Positions 35,960 to 44,837 of a DNA stretch of 64,000 bases are shown here, in pieces. The position numbers and the translations under genes are program-made. The number at the start of each line of letters is the position of its first letter. The stretch's first letter is position 1. The DNA is taken from NCBI RefSeq assembly GCF_902498195.1, contig NZ_CABVIY010000003.1, positions 62,001 through 126,000 of the forward strand, read 5' to 3'. This stretch comes from Pseudomonas fluorescens (GTDB lineage: Bacteria; Pseudomonadota; Gammaproteobacteria; Pseudomonadales; Pseudomonadaceae). The notes below the pieces were generated by a model. It was not told the DNA's origin. It was given only the letters and a program-made list of their open reading frames with translations, and searched no databases.

Positions 35960-38419
35960 TTAGAAATCCACGGTCGCCGACAATTTCAGTGTCCGTGGCT
36001 CACCCTGGGTCAGGTAGTTGTTGGCGGTCGAGGCTGAAGACCAGTACGCCTTGTTCGCCACGTTCTCGACGTTGGCGCGCAGGGTGATGTACTTGTCGTC
36101 GGCCTTGAAGCCGTAACGGGCGCCGAGGTCGACGCGGGTCCAGGCCGGGATGCTCAGGCTGTTGGCGGCGTTCACGTACTCGCCGCCGGTGCGCAACAGG
36201 CGACCGTTGAGCGCGGCGCCCTGAATGCCTGGCACGTCCCAGTCCGCGCCCAGGTTGTACTGGAAGCGCGGCACGCCGGCGGCGCGATTGCCGTCGTTGA
36301 GGCCGTTGGAGGTCTTCTTCTGTTCGGTGTCCATCCAGGTCGCGCCGGCCAGCAGGCGCAGGCCATCGAGCGGTTCGCCGAACACGTTCAATTCCACGCC
36401 TTTGTTCACTTGCTCGCCGTCGACACTGAACGTCGGCAGGCGATTGCCGGTGACGGTCGAGGTCGAGCTGTTCGGCATCTCAATGCGATACACGCCCAGC
36501 GTCGCGCCGAAGCTGTTCCAGTCCAGCTTGACCCCGGCTTCGACCTGCTTGCTGCGATTGGGCGCGAACACTTCGTTGGGGTTGGTCACGCCGGTGGACG
36601 GTGCGGTCGGGCCTTGTTGCAGGCCTTCGATGCGGTTGGCGTAGAACGACACATGCTCCCACGGCTTGATCACCAGGCCGTACACCGGGGTGGTGATCGA
36701 CTCTTCGTAGTTGGCCGTGCGCGCGCCGCTGGTGGTGTTCCAGCCATCGACTTCAATGGTCTGGCGGCGCACGCCGAGGGTCAGCAACACGCGATCGTCG
36801 ATGAAACCCAGGGTGTCGGACACGGCGGCACTCTTGATCCGGTTTTTACCGACGATGCGCGGATCATGCACATCGCTGCCGAAGTAGGTGTTGGTCGGGC
36901 GCGGCACTTGCACCGGGTTGTACAGGTTGCCGTTCGGGCGGTTGGCCACCAGGATCGCCTCGAACGCCGAGCGCTGTTCGCCCCAGGTGCCGGACAGGCC
37001 GAAGTTCATCTGGTGGGTGACCGGGCCGGTGGTGAAGTGGCCGTTCAGGCCGGCGATGGCGCTTTTGTTGTCTTCGTCGTGGGGCGAGTAGAGGAAGCCC
37101 ACCTTGCCGCTGCCGTCATTGGCGACATACAGGGACGAGTACTCGCCGTTTTCCCGGGTGTGCTTGGCGCCGCCGCCAGCGTAGGCCGTCCAGTTGTCGT
37201 TGAGGTCGTACTCGGCGTTGACCATGCCGTAGGTGTCTTCCAGTTCCGACCAGGTCCAGTCCTGGGCGTAGTTGTCCTTGGCCGAGGGCGCATGGGGGAC
37301 TTTGGTGCCGGTGGGGTAGACCACGGAGCGACCGTTGTTGATGCGCTGTTTCTGGTAGCCCAGGTCGGTGGAGACCCGCAGGCGATCGCCGCGATAATCG
37401 AGGCCGACGGCGATCAGTTGCGAGTGTTCGGATTCGTCATCGACAGCGGTGTCGCCACCGTGATTGGCGAGGTTGACCCGGGCGCCGAAACGGTTGTCTT
37501 CGCCGAAGCGCTGGCCGAGGTCGATGTGCCCGCCGACCTGGCTGTCACTGGCGTAGTCGAGGCTCACGCTGCGGGTCGGGGTGTCCTGCGCGCGCTTGGG
37601 CACCAGGTTGACGCTGCCGCCAATGCCGCTGCCGCCCGGTCCCACGCCATTGATGAAGGCGTTCGGGCCCTTGAACAGCTCGACGCGCTCCAGCGCCTCG
37701 GTGGTGATGATCTGCCGGGGCAATACGCCGTACAGGCCATTGAAGGAAATATCGTCGGTGGTCAGCGGCAACCCGCGAATGGTGAACACCTGGGAAAAGT
37801 TGCCGAAGCCCGCCGACTGGCGCACCGAGGCATCGTTGAGCAGCACATCGCCCACGGTCCGCGCCTGCTGGTCCTCGATGGTCTGGGCGGTGTAGCTGAC
37901 CACGCTGAACGGCACGTCATTGATACTGCGATTGCCCAGCACACCCAGGCGCGCCGAGCGGGCGACCTGGCCGCCGGCATAGGTGTCGGCCGATTCGGTA
38001 TTCACGCCATTGACCGTGGTGGCGCCCAGTTCCAGCGCCGCGCCGCTGTCGACCTGCGGCGCCACCGTGTAGCGGTCGCCACCGGTGTCGATCAGCGAAA
38101 AGCCACTGCCTTGCAGCAGCCGGGCGAAGCCCGATTGCACACTGTAGTTGCCTTGCAGGCCGGCGCTTTGTTGCTCATTGAACAGGTTGGCATCGAACGA
38201 CAGCAGCACCCCCGATTGCGCCGCGAATTGCGCCAGCACGCTGGCCAGCGAACCAGGACCGATGGCGTAGCTGCGCGTGGTCGCGCTGGCGGTGGTGTTG
38301 GCGGCCAGGGCACTGTGCAGCGGGGCCATGGCGGTCAGGGCGATGGCCAGGCTCAATACGTTCAGCGGGAGGCGGGCGGGGCGGAATCTGTGAAGCAACT
38401 GCGGCGATCTGGAAGTCAT
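35960..38419 (-). CDS. TonB-dependent siderophore receptor with STN domain
   Basis: 819 residues from the ATG at 38419. A signal peptide ends at SALAAN. Residues about 35-105 are a secretin/TonB N-terminal (STN) signalling domain (YAIGPGSLASVLAQFAAQSG, LQGNYSV, LLQGSGFSL), followed by the plug (VVSYTAQTIEDQQARTVGDV, PGGSGIGGSVNLVPKRA) and a 22-strand barrel ending in the terminal Phe of KLSATVDF. It is an FpvA/FecA-style receptor for ferric siderophores. The STN domain implies signalling to an anti-sigma factor, but no sigma/anti-sigma pair is adjacent. Confidence 0.93.
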   Translation of the reverse strand: MTSRSPQLLHRFRPARLPLNVLSLAIALTAMAPLHSALAANTTASATTRSYAIGPGSLASVLAQFAAQSGVLLSFDANLFNEQQSAGLQGNYSVQSGFARLLQGSGFSLIDTGGDRYTVAPQVDSGAALELGATTVNGVNTESADTYAGGQVARSARLGVLGNRSINDVPFSVVSYTAQTIEDQQARTVGDVLLNDASVRQSAGFGNFSQVFTIRGLPLTTDDISFNGLYGVLPRQIITTEALERVELFKGPNAFINGVGPGGSGIGGSVNLVPKRAQDTPTRSVSLDYASDSQVGGHIDLGQRFGEDNRFGARVNLANHGGDTAVDDESEHSQLIAVGLDYRGDRLRVSTDLGYQKQRINNGRSVVYPTGTKVPHAPSAKDNYAQDWTWSELEDTYGMVNAEYDLNDNWTAYAGGGAKHTRENGEYSSLYVANDGSGKVGFLYSPHDEDNKSAIAGLNGHFTTGPVTHQMNFGLSGTWGEQRSAFEAILVANRPNGNLYNPVQVPRPTNTYFGSDVHDPRIVGKNRIKSAAVSDTLGFIDDRVLLTLGVRRQTIEVDGWNTTSGARTANYEESITTPVYGLVIKPWEHVSFYANRIEGLQQGPTAPSTGVTNPNEVFAPNRSKQVEAGVKLDWNSFGATLGVYRIEMPNSSTSTVTGNRLPTFSVDGEQVNKGVELNVFGEPLDGLRLLAGATWMDTEQKKTSNGLNDGNRAAGVPRFQYNLGADWDVPGIQGAALNGRLLRTGGEYVNAANSLSIPAWTRVDLGARYGFKADDKYITLRANVENVANKAYWSSASTANNYLTQGEPRTLKLSATVDF

Positions 38420-38684
38420 GCGGCATGCCTGTGGGTGCAAAGGAAAAATGAGCGTTTCCCTACACACCGGACGACCGCGAAAAAGGTATCAGCGAACATT
38501 GAAAAAAATTGTGGGCGGCCCGTCGGGCCGGTGTATCCGAACGTATCTGGGTTGCCGACCGCTACTTGGGCATACAAAAACAGGCCCTGCGCGACACGAA
38601 CGCGATACACGCTGGCGGCGTAATGGACCTGCCTTACCCAGGCATCCCGCGCGTTGTTTACCCCGCGCTCATTGGAGAACTGCG

Positions 38685-39143
38685 ATGTCCCGAAATAACA
38701 AATTCAAAACCGCCAGCCTGCTCGGCGCTGCTTTGGTCGCTGTGACACTGACTGCGTTCGCCGGCCTGTCCCAGGCCCAGGAAACCAAGCCAGCAGCCGA
38801 CGCTGCCCCCGCCAAGAGCTGGCAGACAGGCATCAGCCGTACCGACCTGGTGCATCGCGATCTCGATGTCGAAGGGCGTGAAGTGATTCAGGTGCGCGTC
38901 GATTTCGAACCGGGCGTGGTGTCGCCCAAACATGCCCATCCGGGTGTCGAGGTGGCCTACGTCATCGCCGGGACCTTCGAGTACGAGCTTGAAGGACAGC
39001 CAAACGTGATCCTCAAGGCCGGCGAGTCGTTGTACATACCGGCCGGTACGGCGCATGTGGCGAAGAACATTGGCAAGGACAAGGCTTCGGAACTGGCGAC
39101 CTACATCGTCAAGAAAGATACGCCGCTGCTTATCCTGAAGTAG
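38685..39143 (+). CDS. Secreted cupin-domain protein
   Basis: 152 residues from the ATG at 38685 (TTGGAG upstream). Signal peptide to about QAQ (30). A single cupin: VDFEPGVVSPKHAHPGVEVAYVIAGTFEYE (metal ligands His-x-His and Glu) and the second motif PAGTAHVAKN. The enzyme or sensor role is open. Its TAG stop lies in the GTAGGAGCTGC arm of the repeat at 39140, so the repeat supplies the end of the reading frame. Confidence 0.87.
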   Translation: MSRNNKFKTASLLGAALVAVTLTAFAGLSQAQETKPAADAAPAKSWQTGISRTDLVHRDLDVEGREVIQVRVDFEPGVVSPKHAHPGVEVAYVIAGTFEYELEGQPNVILKAGESLYIPAGTAHVAKNIGKDKASELATYIVKKDTPLLILK

Positions 39144-39198
39144 GAGCTGCCGAAGGCTGCGATCTTTTGATCTTGCTCTGTGAAAGATCGCAGCCTCG
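39140..39198. repeat. Repeat family 2, partial copy
   Basis: GTAGGAGCTGCCGAAGGCTG with an opposite arm AAAGATCGCAGCCTCG, but lacking the final GGCAGCTCCTAC. Same family as the copies at 46003, 49136, 51827 and 54881. Confidence 0.75.
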
Positions 39199-39200
39199 TT

Positions 39201-40634
39201 TCACTCGACAGCGCCTACAGTCTCCTGGACGGGACGCTGTGTAGCGCGACGAGCGATGAAGCAAGCAATGATGATCAATCCCAGGGCGACCCCAAAAGTC
39301 ATGCGCATTGCGTTGGCGATGGCTTGCGGATGTGCCGCCGCCACGTCGACCGTCGCCGAACCCAGGGCAAACACCGCCCCTAACACCGAAGCCCCGGTGA
39401 TCAACCCCAAATTGCGCGACAGATTGAGCAGCCCCGACACCACCCCCCGTTGCGCCGGCTGGACATCGGCCATCACCCCGGTGTTGTTGGCCGTCTGGAA
39501 CACCGCATAACCCAGGGTGATCACCACCATGGGCGCGATGTAGCCGCCGAGGCCGAAGCCACCGGGCAGCACCGACAACAGCAGGCAGCCAAGCGCCATC
39601 ACACCCAGGCCGGCCAGGGTCATGCGCGGCGCACCCAAACGGTCGGCAATGCGCCCGGCAGGAACCCCGGCCAGCGCGGCGACCAAGGGCCCGACCGACA
39701 GCACCAACCCAGCCCCGACCGCGCTTAATCCAAGCGCCCGGGACAGATAGAACGGCCCGACCACCAGCGTGCCCATCATCACCGTGCTCACCAGCAGGCT
39801 CATGACCAGGCTGGCACTGAGCTGTCGATCGCGGAACATCGCCAGTTGAATCAAGGGTGCCGCCACACGCGTCTCAACCCATGCAAACAGCCCGATACCC
39901 ACGCCCGCCGCCATCAGCAATGCCAGGTTCAACAGGCCGAAATGGCCGCGCCCCAGGGTCATGGCCAGCGCGTAGGCGCCAAGCGTCAGGGCCAGCAACA
40001 GGGTGCCTGGCGGATCGAACGCGACGGTTCGCGGAGCAGGGCGGTCGGCCGGTAAATAGCGATGGGCGAGCAGCAACGTCAACAACCCCAAAGGCACCAG
40101 GACCAGAAACATCGCCCGCCAGCCCGGGCCGGCGATCAGCACGCCACCCAGCGATGGGCCCAGCGCCGTACCGATGGCCGACATTGTGCCGAGCAAGCCC
40201 ATGGCGCTGCCGGTTTTCTCCCTGGCCACCGTCTCGCCCACGAACGCCAGGGTCAGCGCCATCATGATCGCCGCGCCAAGGCCTTGCAGCGCCCTGGCGC
40301 CGATCAACAGTCCGAGGCTCGGCGCCAGGCCGCACAACGCCGACGCCAGGGTGAACACGCCGATACCGGCCACCAGCAGGCGCCGCCGACCCAGCAGGTC
40401 ACCGAGGCGCCCGACACTGACGATCAGGGTGGTGACGGCCAGCAGGTACGCAAGGACGATCCACTGCACCTGTTGGAAGGAGGCATCGAACACCTGGGCC
40501 AGCGTTGGCAAACCGACATTGGCAATGCTGGTGCCCAGGGATGCCAGCAGCATCGACAGTGACAGACTGGCCAGCACCCACCTGGCCGATAGCGGCCGTT
40601 GCGCGGGCTGTGTGACGGCGATGGTGGAATCCAT
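39201..40634 (-). CDS. MFS transporter, DHA2 (14-TM) family
   Basis: 477 residues with about fourteen helices. Motif A SVGRLGDLLGRRRLLVAG after TM2, GARALQGLGAAIMMALTLA, and antiporter motif C MSAIGTALGPSLGGVLIAGPGWRAMF. DHA2 proteins export drugs and dyes with protons. GAGG precedes the ATG. The gene is divergent from a LysR gene, a common arrangement for regulated efflux pumps. Confidence 0.9.
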   Translation of the reverse strand: MDSTIAVTQPAQRPLSARWVLASLSLSMLLASLGTSIANVGLPTLAQVFDASFQQVQWIVLAYLLAVTTLIVSVGRLGDLLGRRRLLVAGIGVFTLASALCGLAPSLGLLIGARALQGLGAAIMMALTLAFVGETVAREKTGSAMGLLGTMSAIGTALGPSLGGVLIAGPGWRAMFLVLVPLGLLTLLLAHRYLPADRPAPRTVAFDPPGTLLLALTLGAYALAMTLGRGHFGLLNLALLMAAGVGIGLFAWVETRVAAPLIQLAMFRDRQLSASLVMSLLVSTVMMGTLVVGPFYLSRALGLSAVGAGLVLSVGPLVAALAGVPAGRIADRLGAPRMTLAGLGVMALGCLLLSVLPGGFGLGGYIAPMVVITLGYAVFQTANNTGVMADVQPAQRGVVSGLLNLSRNLGLITGASVLGAVFALGSATVDVAAAHPQAIANAMRMTFGVALGLIIIACFIARRATQRPVQETVGAVE

Positions 40635-40767
40635 GGGCTGCCTCTTTTCAGATCGCTCCGGATTGGAGCTACCGAAAATCTACGCCTGCGCCTAACATGG
40701 CGGAAGACGCACCGGTTGCACTGAATACGTGCGTCTGACGCCATTCCACCACGCCATGGGGCGATTC

Positions 40768-41676
40768 ATGTCCACGCCTGATCTCAATCTGCTCGTGACC
40801 CTCGACGTACTCCTGACCGAAGGCAGCGTGGCGCGGGCGGCCAAGCGCTTGCGCCTGAGCCCGTCGGCGATGAGCCGGGCGCTGGCGCGCCTGCGTGAAA
40901 CCACCGGCGATCCCTTGCTGGTGAGGGCCGGGCGGGGCCTGGTGCCGACGCCGCGCGCACTGGCGTTGCGTGAACGGGTCAGTCAGCTGGTACTGGAGGC
41001 GCAAGCGATGCTGCGCCCGGCCGAGCAGCCCGACCTCAATCACCTGGTGCGCACGTTCACCCTGCGCACCAGCGAGGGCTTTGTCGAAAACTTCGGTGCC
41101 GCGCTGATCGCCCGCCTGGCCGCGCAAGCGCCCGGCGTACGCCTGCGTTTCATGCACAAGCCGGACAAGGACAGCACGATGCTGCGCGACGGCACGGTCG
41201 ATCTGGAAACCGGAGTGGTCGGCAAAAACACGAGCCCGGAGCTACGGACCCAGGGTTTGTTCCGCGACCGGTGGATCGGCGTGGTGCGCACGGGGCATGG
41301 GCTTGGGGAGGGCGAGATGACGCCCGCGCGCTACGCGGCGGGCAGCCACATCAGCGTGTCGCGGCGCGGGCTGGACAAGGGGCCGATTGATGAAGCGCTG
41401 GAGCCGCTCGGTCTGCAGCGGCGGATCGTGACCGTCGTCGCCGGTTTTTCCACGGCGCTGGCCCTGGCCCGATCCTCCGAGCTGATCGCCAGTGTGCCGG
41501 AGCGTCACACCGCCAACCTGCGCAGCGGCATGCACAGCTTCACGCTGCCCCTGTCGCTGCCGCCCTTGACCGTGGCCATGCTCTGGCATCCGCGGATGGA
41601 GGCGGACCCGGTGCATCGCTGGTTGCGTGGTTGCCTGCGCGAGGTGTGCGTGACGGTGCCGGAAACGGCGTCTTAG
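40768..41676 (+). CDS. LysR-family regulator
   Basis: 302 residues from the ATG at 40768, with GGGGCG upstream; in-frame starts at 40729 and 40756 are possible. HTH: LNLLVTLDVLLTEGSVARAAKRLRLSPSAMSRALARLRE, of the NodD/SyrM-like subgroup. The 130-base gap to the DHA2 gene should contain the operator; control of that exporter is the likely role. Confidence 0.88.
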   Translation: MSTPDLNLLVTLDVLLTEGSVARAAKRLRLSPSAMSRALARLRETTGDPLLVRAGRGLVPTPRALALRERVSQLVLEAQAMLRPAEQPDLNHLVRTFTLRTSEGFVENFGAALIARLAAQAPGVRLRFMHKPDKDSTMLRDGTVDLETGVVGKNTSPELRTQGLFRDRWIGVVRTGHGLGEGEMTPARYAAGSHISVSRRGLDKGPIDEALEPLGLQRRIVTVVAGFSTALALARSSELIASVPERHTANLRSGMHSFTLPLSLPPLTVAMLWHPRMEADPVHRWLRGCLREVCVTVPETAS

Positions 41677-41942
41677 AAGGTGAAGGAACGCATCGAACGT
41701 GGCGCGGCCTGAGCCATCTCGATTTCAAGCAAATGCTCGGCCAGCACATCGTTGAGGAAGCGGAACTGATCGTTGAGGCCGACCACTTCGTTGTTGAAGT
41801 GATGACCGGCTGACGGAATCAACAACGCTTCGAATTTTTCGTCGAATACCAGGGTCAACACCTTACGGGACTCGTACTGCTGCGAGTAGTAGTTGTTACC
41901 GAATACCGGGAAGCTCACGGACAGGGTGACTTCGTTGATCAT
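41673..41942 (-). CDS. Small hypothetical protein
   Basis: 89 residues, soluble, acidic, with no recognised domain (begins MINEVTLSVSFPVFGNNYY). Its start overlaps the stop of the 30-residue membrane peptide gene by ATGA, and GGAGCG inside that gene is a good ribosome site, so the two are translationally coupled. It overlaps the end of the LysR gene by four bases on the opposite strand. Function unknown. Confidence 0.6.
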   Translation of the reverse strand: MINEVTLSVSFPVFGNNYYSQQYESRKVLTLVFDEKFEALLIPSAGHHFNNEVVGLNDQFRFLNDVLAEHLLEIEMAQAAPRSMRSFTF

Positions 41943-42031
41943 GACGTGCGCTCCTCGGAAAGGACGAACCAGCCAAATGCGCTCAACGTGAAGGCCGTCA
42001 GGGCCAGGCAGGTCAGGAGATGGATTAGCAT
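41939..42031 (-). CDS. Tiny single-TM membrane peptide
   Basis: 30 residues: MLIHLLTCLALTAFTLSAFG followed by WFVLSEERTS. One hydrophobic helix and a charged tail. A strong GGAGG lies eight bases before the ATG, and the stop overlaps the next gene by ATGA. Such short peptides are often missed; the arrangement suggests a small membrane component or a leader that couples translation of the 89-residue protein. Confidence 0.6.
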   Translation of the reverse strand: MLIHLLTCLALTAFTLSAFGWFVLSEERTS

Positions 42032-42169
42032 GGTTCGACCCTCCGCTACAGGGTTTCGTGTTGGGTTGAGATTGATCCTACGCTGACGGTTGCGTGGCGG
42101 AAGGCATTCGTGGCGATGGTGAATATCGATGCAAGTGATGGTCGATTCCGTGGGTGTTCTTCAGGGCCC

Positions 42170-42248
42170 CTTCGCGGGCAAGCCCGCTCCCACAGTGGCC
42201 GGTGGTGAAATGCCCGCGATCCCTGTGGGAGCGGGCTTGCTCGCGAAG
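42170..42248. repeat. REP doublet
   Basis: Arms CTTCGCGGGCAAGCCCGCTC and GAGCGGGCTTGCTCGCGAAG, in the 330-base gap before the lipoprotein gene. The rest of that gap shows no other gene. Confidence 0.88.
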
Positions 42249-42361
42249 ATGCCCGATCGAACACCGCAAAGCCAAATGGACAATGACCGCCACCTATACT
42301 CAATTCAGGGCATTCAAGCGCCGGCCGCCCGGTTCGGCACAGACTTCAGGGAGCCACGATC

Positions 42362-43426
42362 TTGAACCTGCGTTCGCTGATCGTCGCCGTGGTGATCGTG
42401 TTGGCGGGCTGCGTCGCGGCCCCGCGCGCGCCGGTGGAAACGCCGCAGGTCATGGTCTCGCCCGCCACCTGGCAACAGGTGGACCGGGAGATTGTCGAGG
42501 CCTCGCAATCGGCCACCGAGCAAACCAAAATCTACGCCCGTGGCGCCATGGATTACTGGCGCACGCGGGTCTATGAACTGACCGAAGAAAACTTCATCCC
42601 CTGGTTCAGCAGCTACTGGACCCAGGAATGGCTGTCGATGAAGGTCAGTTGGTACACCCTCAGCGCCCAGGGCGAGCAGGATGCCTCGGAAAAACGCCTG
42701 GCCGCCTACCTGCTGGAGCAGTACCAGGAAAAGGTCCTGGCCCCGGCGGCGGTGGAGGTTGATCCCGATGCGATCCTCAGCCTGGCGGCGGCGTTCTACC
42801 TGGACATCCTCAAGGAAGCATTGCAGCGCATCTCCCAGCGTCATGGCGTGCCAATTGCCCAGCTCAATGGGCGCATCCAGAAAATCCCGGCCATCGCCCT
42901 CGGGCCACCTTCGGCGCGTGACGCGTCGTTGTACCAGGTGGTGTACGCCGAGCCGCTGAACACCTTGCCGGCCTACACCGCGCTGGTCGACAAGATCCAC
43001 AAGGCCGGCGGCGACAAGGGCGTCGGGTCGACCGACACCGCCATGGCGCCGGTGGCCAGGCGCGCCAGCCAGCGGATGGAGGCCGAAATGGCTCCGCGCG
43101 GGGCGGCCAGTGCCGTGGCGGCGGCGGCGGGAAAACTGGCCGGGGGCTTGATTACCGTGGGGGTCGCGGGGATTCGCGCATTGATTCAGGCCGCTGACCG
43201 GCCCGACAGCGAGGCGCTGATCCGCAGCAGCCTGGGCAACACCTTCGACAAGGCCTGGATCAAGCTGGTGCAGAACCCGACCACCGGTGTCATGGCCGGG
43301 ACCTTGTACATGGCGGGCCAGATCGAGGGCAACCTGGCGGCCAGCGCACAACCGCCGGTCGGCCTGGAGGCCAGCCATGTCGAATGGCAGCCTGGCCAGT
43401 CGACTAACCAGCAGATCAACCCATGA
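42362..43426 (+). CDS. Hypothetical lipoprotein
   Basis: 354 residues starting at TTG with GGGAG nine bases before it. Signal and lipobox VLAGC (Cys near 17), then about 340 residues of mainly helical text: TWQQVDREIVEASQSATEQ, YWRTRVYELTEENFIPW, FYLDILKEALQRI, and a glycine/alanine-rich hydrophobic stretch near 255-275 (AAAAGKLAGGLITVGVAGIRAL) that may contact the membrane. I do not recognise the family. The next gene follows by 16 bases and may share its transcript. Confidence 0.75.
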   Translation: MNLRSLIVAVVIVLAGCVAAPRAPVETPQVMVSPATWQQVDREIVEASQSATEQTKIYARGAMDYWRTRVYELTEENFIPWFSSYWTQEWLSMKVSWYTLSAQGEQDASEKRLAAYLLEQYQEKVLAPAAVEVDPDAILSLAAAFYLDILKEALQRISQRHGVPIAQLNGRIQKIPAIALGPPSARDASLYQVVYAEPLNTLPAYTALVDKIHKAGGDKGVGSTDTAMAPVARRASQRMEAEMAPRGAASAVAAAAGKLAGGLITVGVAGIRALIQAADRPDSEALIRSSLGNTFDKAWIKLVQNPTTGVMAGTLYMAGQIEGNLAASAQPPVGLEASHVEWQPGQSTNQQINP

Positions 43427-43442
43427 GCCAAGGAGAACACCC

Positions 43443-43796
43443 ATGTCTTACGTCAATGGTTTTGTCGCGGCGGTACCCAGCGCCAACCGCGAAAAATTCA
43501 AGGAACACGCCGACATTGCCGCGGCGATTTTCAAGGAAAACGGCGCCTTGAGCGTGGTCGAGTGCTGGGGCAATGATGTGCCGGATGGCAAGGTGACGTC
43601 GTTTCCGATGGCGGTGAAGCTCAAGGCCGACGAAACCGTGGTGCTCGGCTGGCTCATCTGGCCGGACAAGGCCACCAGCGATGCCGCGATGGAAAAAATG
43701 ATGGCCGACCCGAGGATGCAGCCAGACGTCAATCCGATGCCGTTCGATGGCCAGCGGATGATCTTCGGCGGTTTTGACATCATCGTGAAGGCTTGA
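43443..43796 (+). CDS. DUF1428 family protein
   Basis: 117 residues, CAAGGAG before the ATG. MSYVNGFVAAVPSANREKF at the start and WPDKATSDAAMEKMMADPRM are the DUF1428 pattern, a dimeric alpha-beta (ferredoxin-like) fold of unknown role, related to monooxygenase-like small proteins. Also GGFDIIVKA at the C-terminus, as usual. Confidence 0.88.
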   Translation: MSYVNGFVAAVPSANREKFKEHADIAAAIFKENGALSVVECWGNDVPDGKVTSFPMAVKLKADETVVLGWLIWPDKATSDAAMEKMMADPRMQPDVNPMPFDGQRMIFGGFDIIVKA

Positions 43797-43811
43797 ACCG
43801 CCGATGCAGGA

Positions 43812-44033
43812 TCACTCGGATGGCGGCGTGATCCTGCAACTCTTGCGATTGCGAATCTCGCTGTCCGTGGGTCGCTGCCTGACGAACTCGAAGCGCGGCT
43901 CACCCTCGTTGTAGTGAACCAGCCAGCCCCATTCCAGCTCGGACTCGTCCTGACCGGGTTTGGGTGGCATGGCCCACCATGGTTCCTTGCTGATGATTTC
44001 CCGCATGGCCCCCTCCAGTTGAATCGATTGCAT
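43812..44033 (-). CDS. Small hypothetical protein
   Basis: 73 residues, rich in Trp, Glu and Pro (EPWWAMPPKPGQDESELEWGW). No signal peptide or known domain. It lies between two plus-strand genes. The codon use looks normal, but evidence that it is expressed is limited. Confidence 0.5.
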   Translation of the reverse strand: MQSIQLEGAMREIISKEPWWAMPPKPGQDESELEWGWLVHYNEGEPRFEFVRQRPTDSEIRNRKSCRITPPSE

Positions 44034-44066
44034 GAACTATAACTTGGATGTCAGGAGGTGCCAGCC

Positions 44067-44606
44067 ATGAGCGACGAAACCCGCGAACCCTTCAAACGGC
44101 TGTTTTTTGCCCTGGATTGCGCACCCGCGCAACGCAAGGCCATCGCCCAGTGGCGCGGCGCGCTACAACTGCGCAGCGGGCGGCCGGTGCCGGCGGACAA
44201 CTTTCACCTGACCCTGAAGTTCCTGGGATCGGTCGACACGGCGCAGATAGCCGACGTCTGCACGGCGGCGGGCTCTGTCCGAACGTCGGGCGAGCGTTTG
44301 ACCGTGGTACTGGATCGCCTGGAGGTGTGGCGCAGGGCCGGGGTGCTGGTATTGGCACCGGAGCAGGCACCGCCAGCGTTATTGCGCCTGGTGTACGACC
44401 TCGAACAGGCCCTGTTGCCGTTTGCACTGGAAGATGCGCCACGGGAGTTCCGCCCGCACCTGACCCTGGCCCGCGACTATCGCGCGCCGGTTCCCGAGTC
44501 CGTCACGCCGCCGGAATTTTTCCTGCGCGCCGAGCGTTTCACCCTGTTCGAATCCCACAAGGGCAAGTACGTGGCGTTGGCCTCGTGGCCGTTGGGAACG
44601 GCATGA
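44067..44606 (+). CDS. thpR: RNA 2',3'-cyclic phosphodiesterase
   Basis: 179 residues from the ATG at 44067 with AGGAGG eight bases before it. Two H-x-T-L motifs, NFHLTLKFLG and RPHLTLARDY, form the 2H phosphoesterase active site. ThpR (LigT) hydrolyses 2',3'-cyclic phosphates in RNA and can ligate tRNA halves in vitro. A hairpin follows the stop. Confidence 0.92.
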   Translation: MSDETREPFKRLFFALDCAPAQRKAIAQWRGALQLRSGRPVPADNFHLTLKFLGSVDTAQIADVCTAAGSVRTSGERLTVVLDRLEVWRRAGVLVLAPEQAPPALLRLVYDLEQALLPFALEDAPREFRPHLTLARDYRAPVPESVTPPEFFLRAERFTLFESHKGKYVALASWPLGTA

Positions 44607-44621
44607 GATCCCACAAAAAAA

Positions 44622-44637
44622 GGCGCCCGAGGGCGCC
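44622..44637 (-). terminator. Terminator hairpin
   Basis: GGCGCCC / GGGCGCC stem; on the minus strand it is followed by seven T residues. It probably ends the potFGHI transcript, which runs leftward from 49043. On the plus strand it could act weakly for thpR. Confidence 0.75.
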
Positions 44638-44727
44638 AAACTTCACCTTAACCGAGGAGCCAGGTGAGCAATGCAGCGGTGGTAAGGCGCTGCATGAACG
44701 GAAATGGGGGTGTATGCCACAGGCCAA

Positions 44728-44820
44728 TGTGGGAGCGGGCTTGCTCGCGAAGGCGTCGGCATAATCAATATTGATGTCGCCTGACCCACGGCGTTCGCGA
44801 GCAAGCCCGCTCCCACAGGG
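44728..44820. repeat. REP doublet
   Basis: Arms GTGGGAGCGGGCTTGCTCGC and GCGAGCAAGCCCGCTCCCAC around a 40-base centre, just after the potF-like gene. Confidence 0.88.
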
Positions 44821-44837
44821 GACCTGTGTTGTGTGAG

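Noticed and set aside
36410..38623. A very long plus-strand open frame opposite the TonB receptor
   Set aside because: The receptor on the minus strand is unmistakable, and the antisense frame has no recognisable fold.
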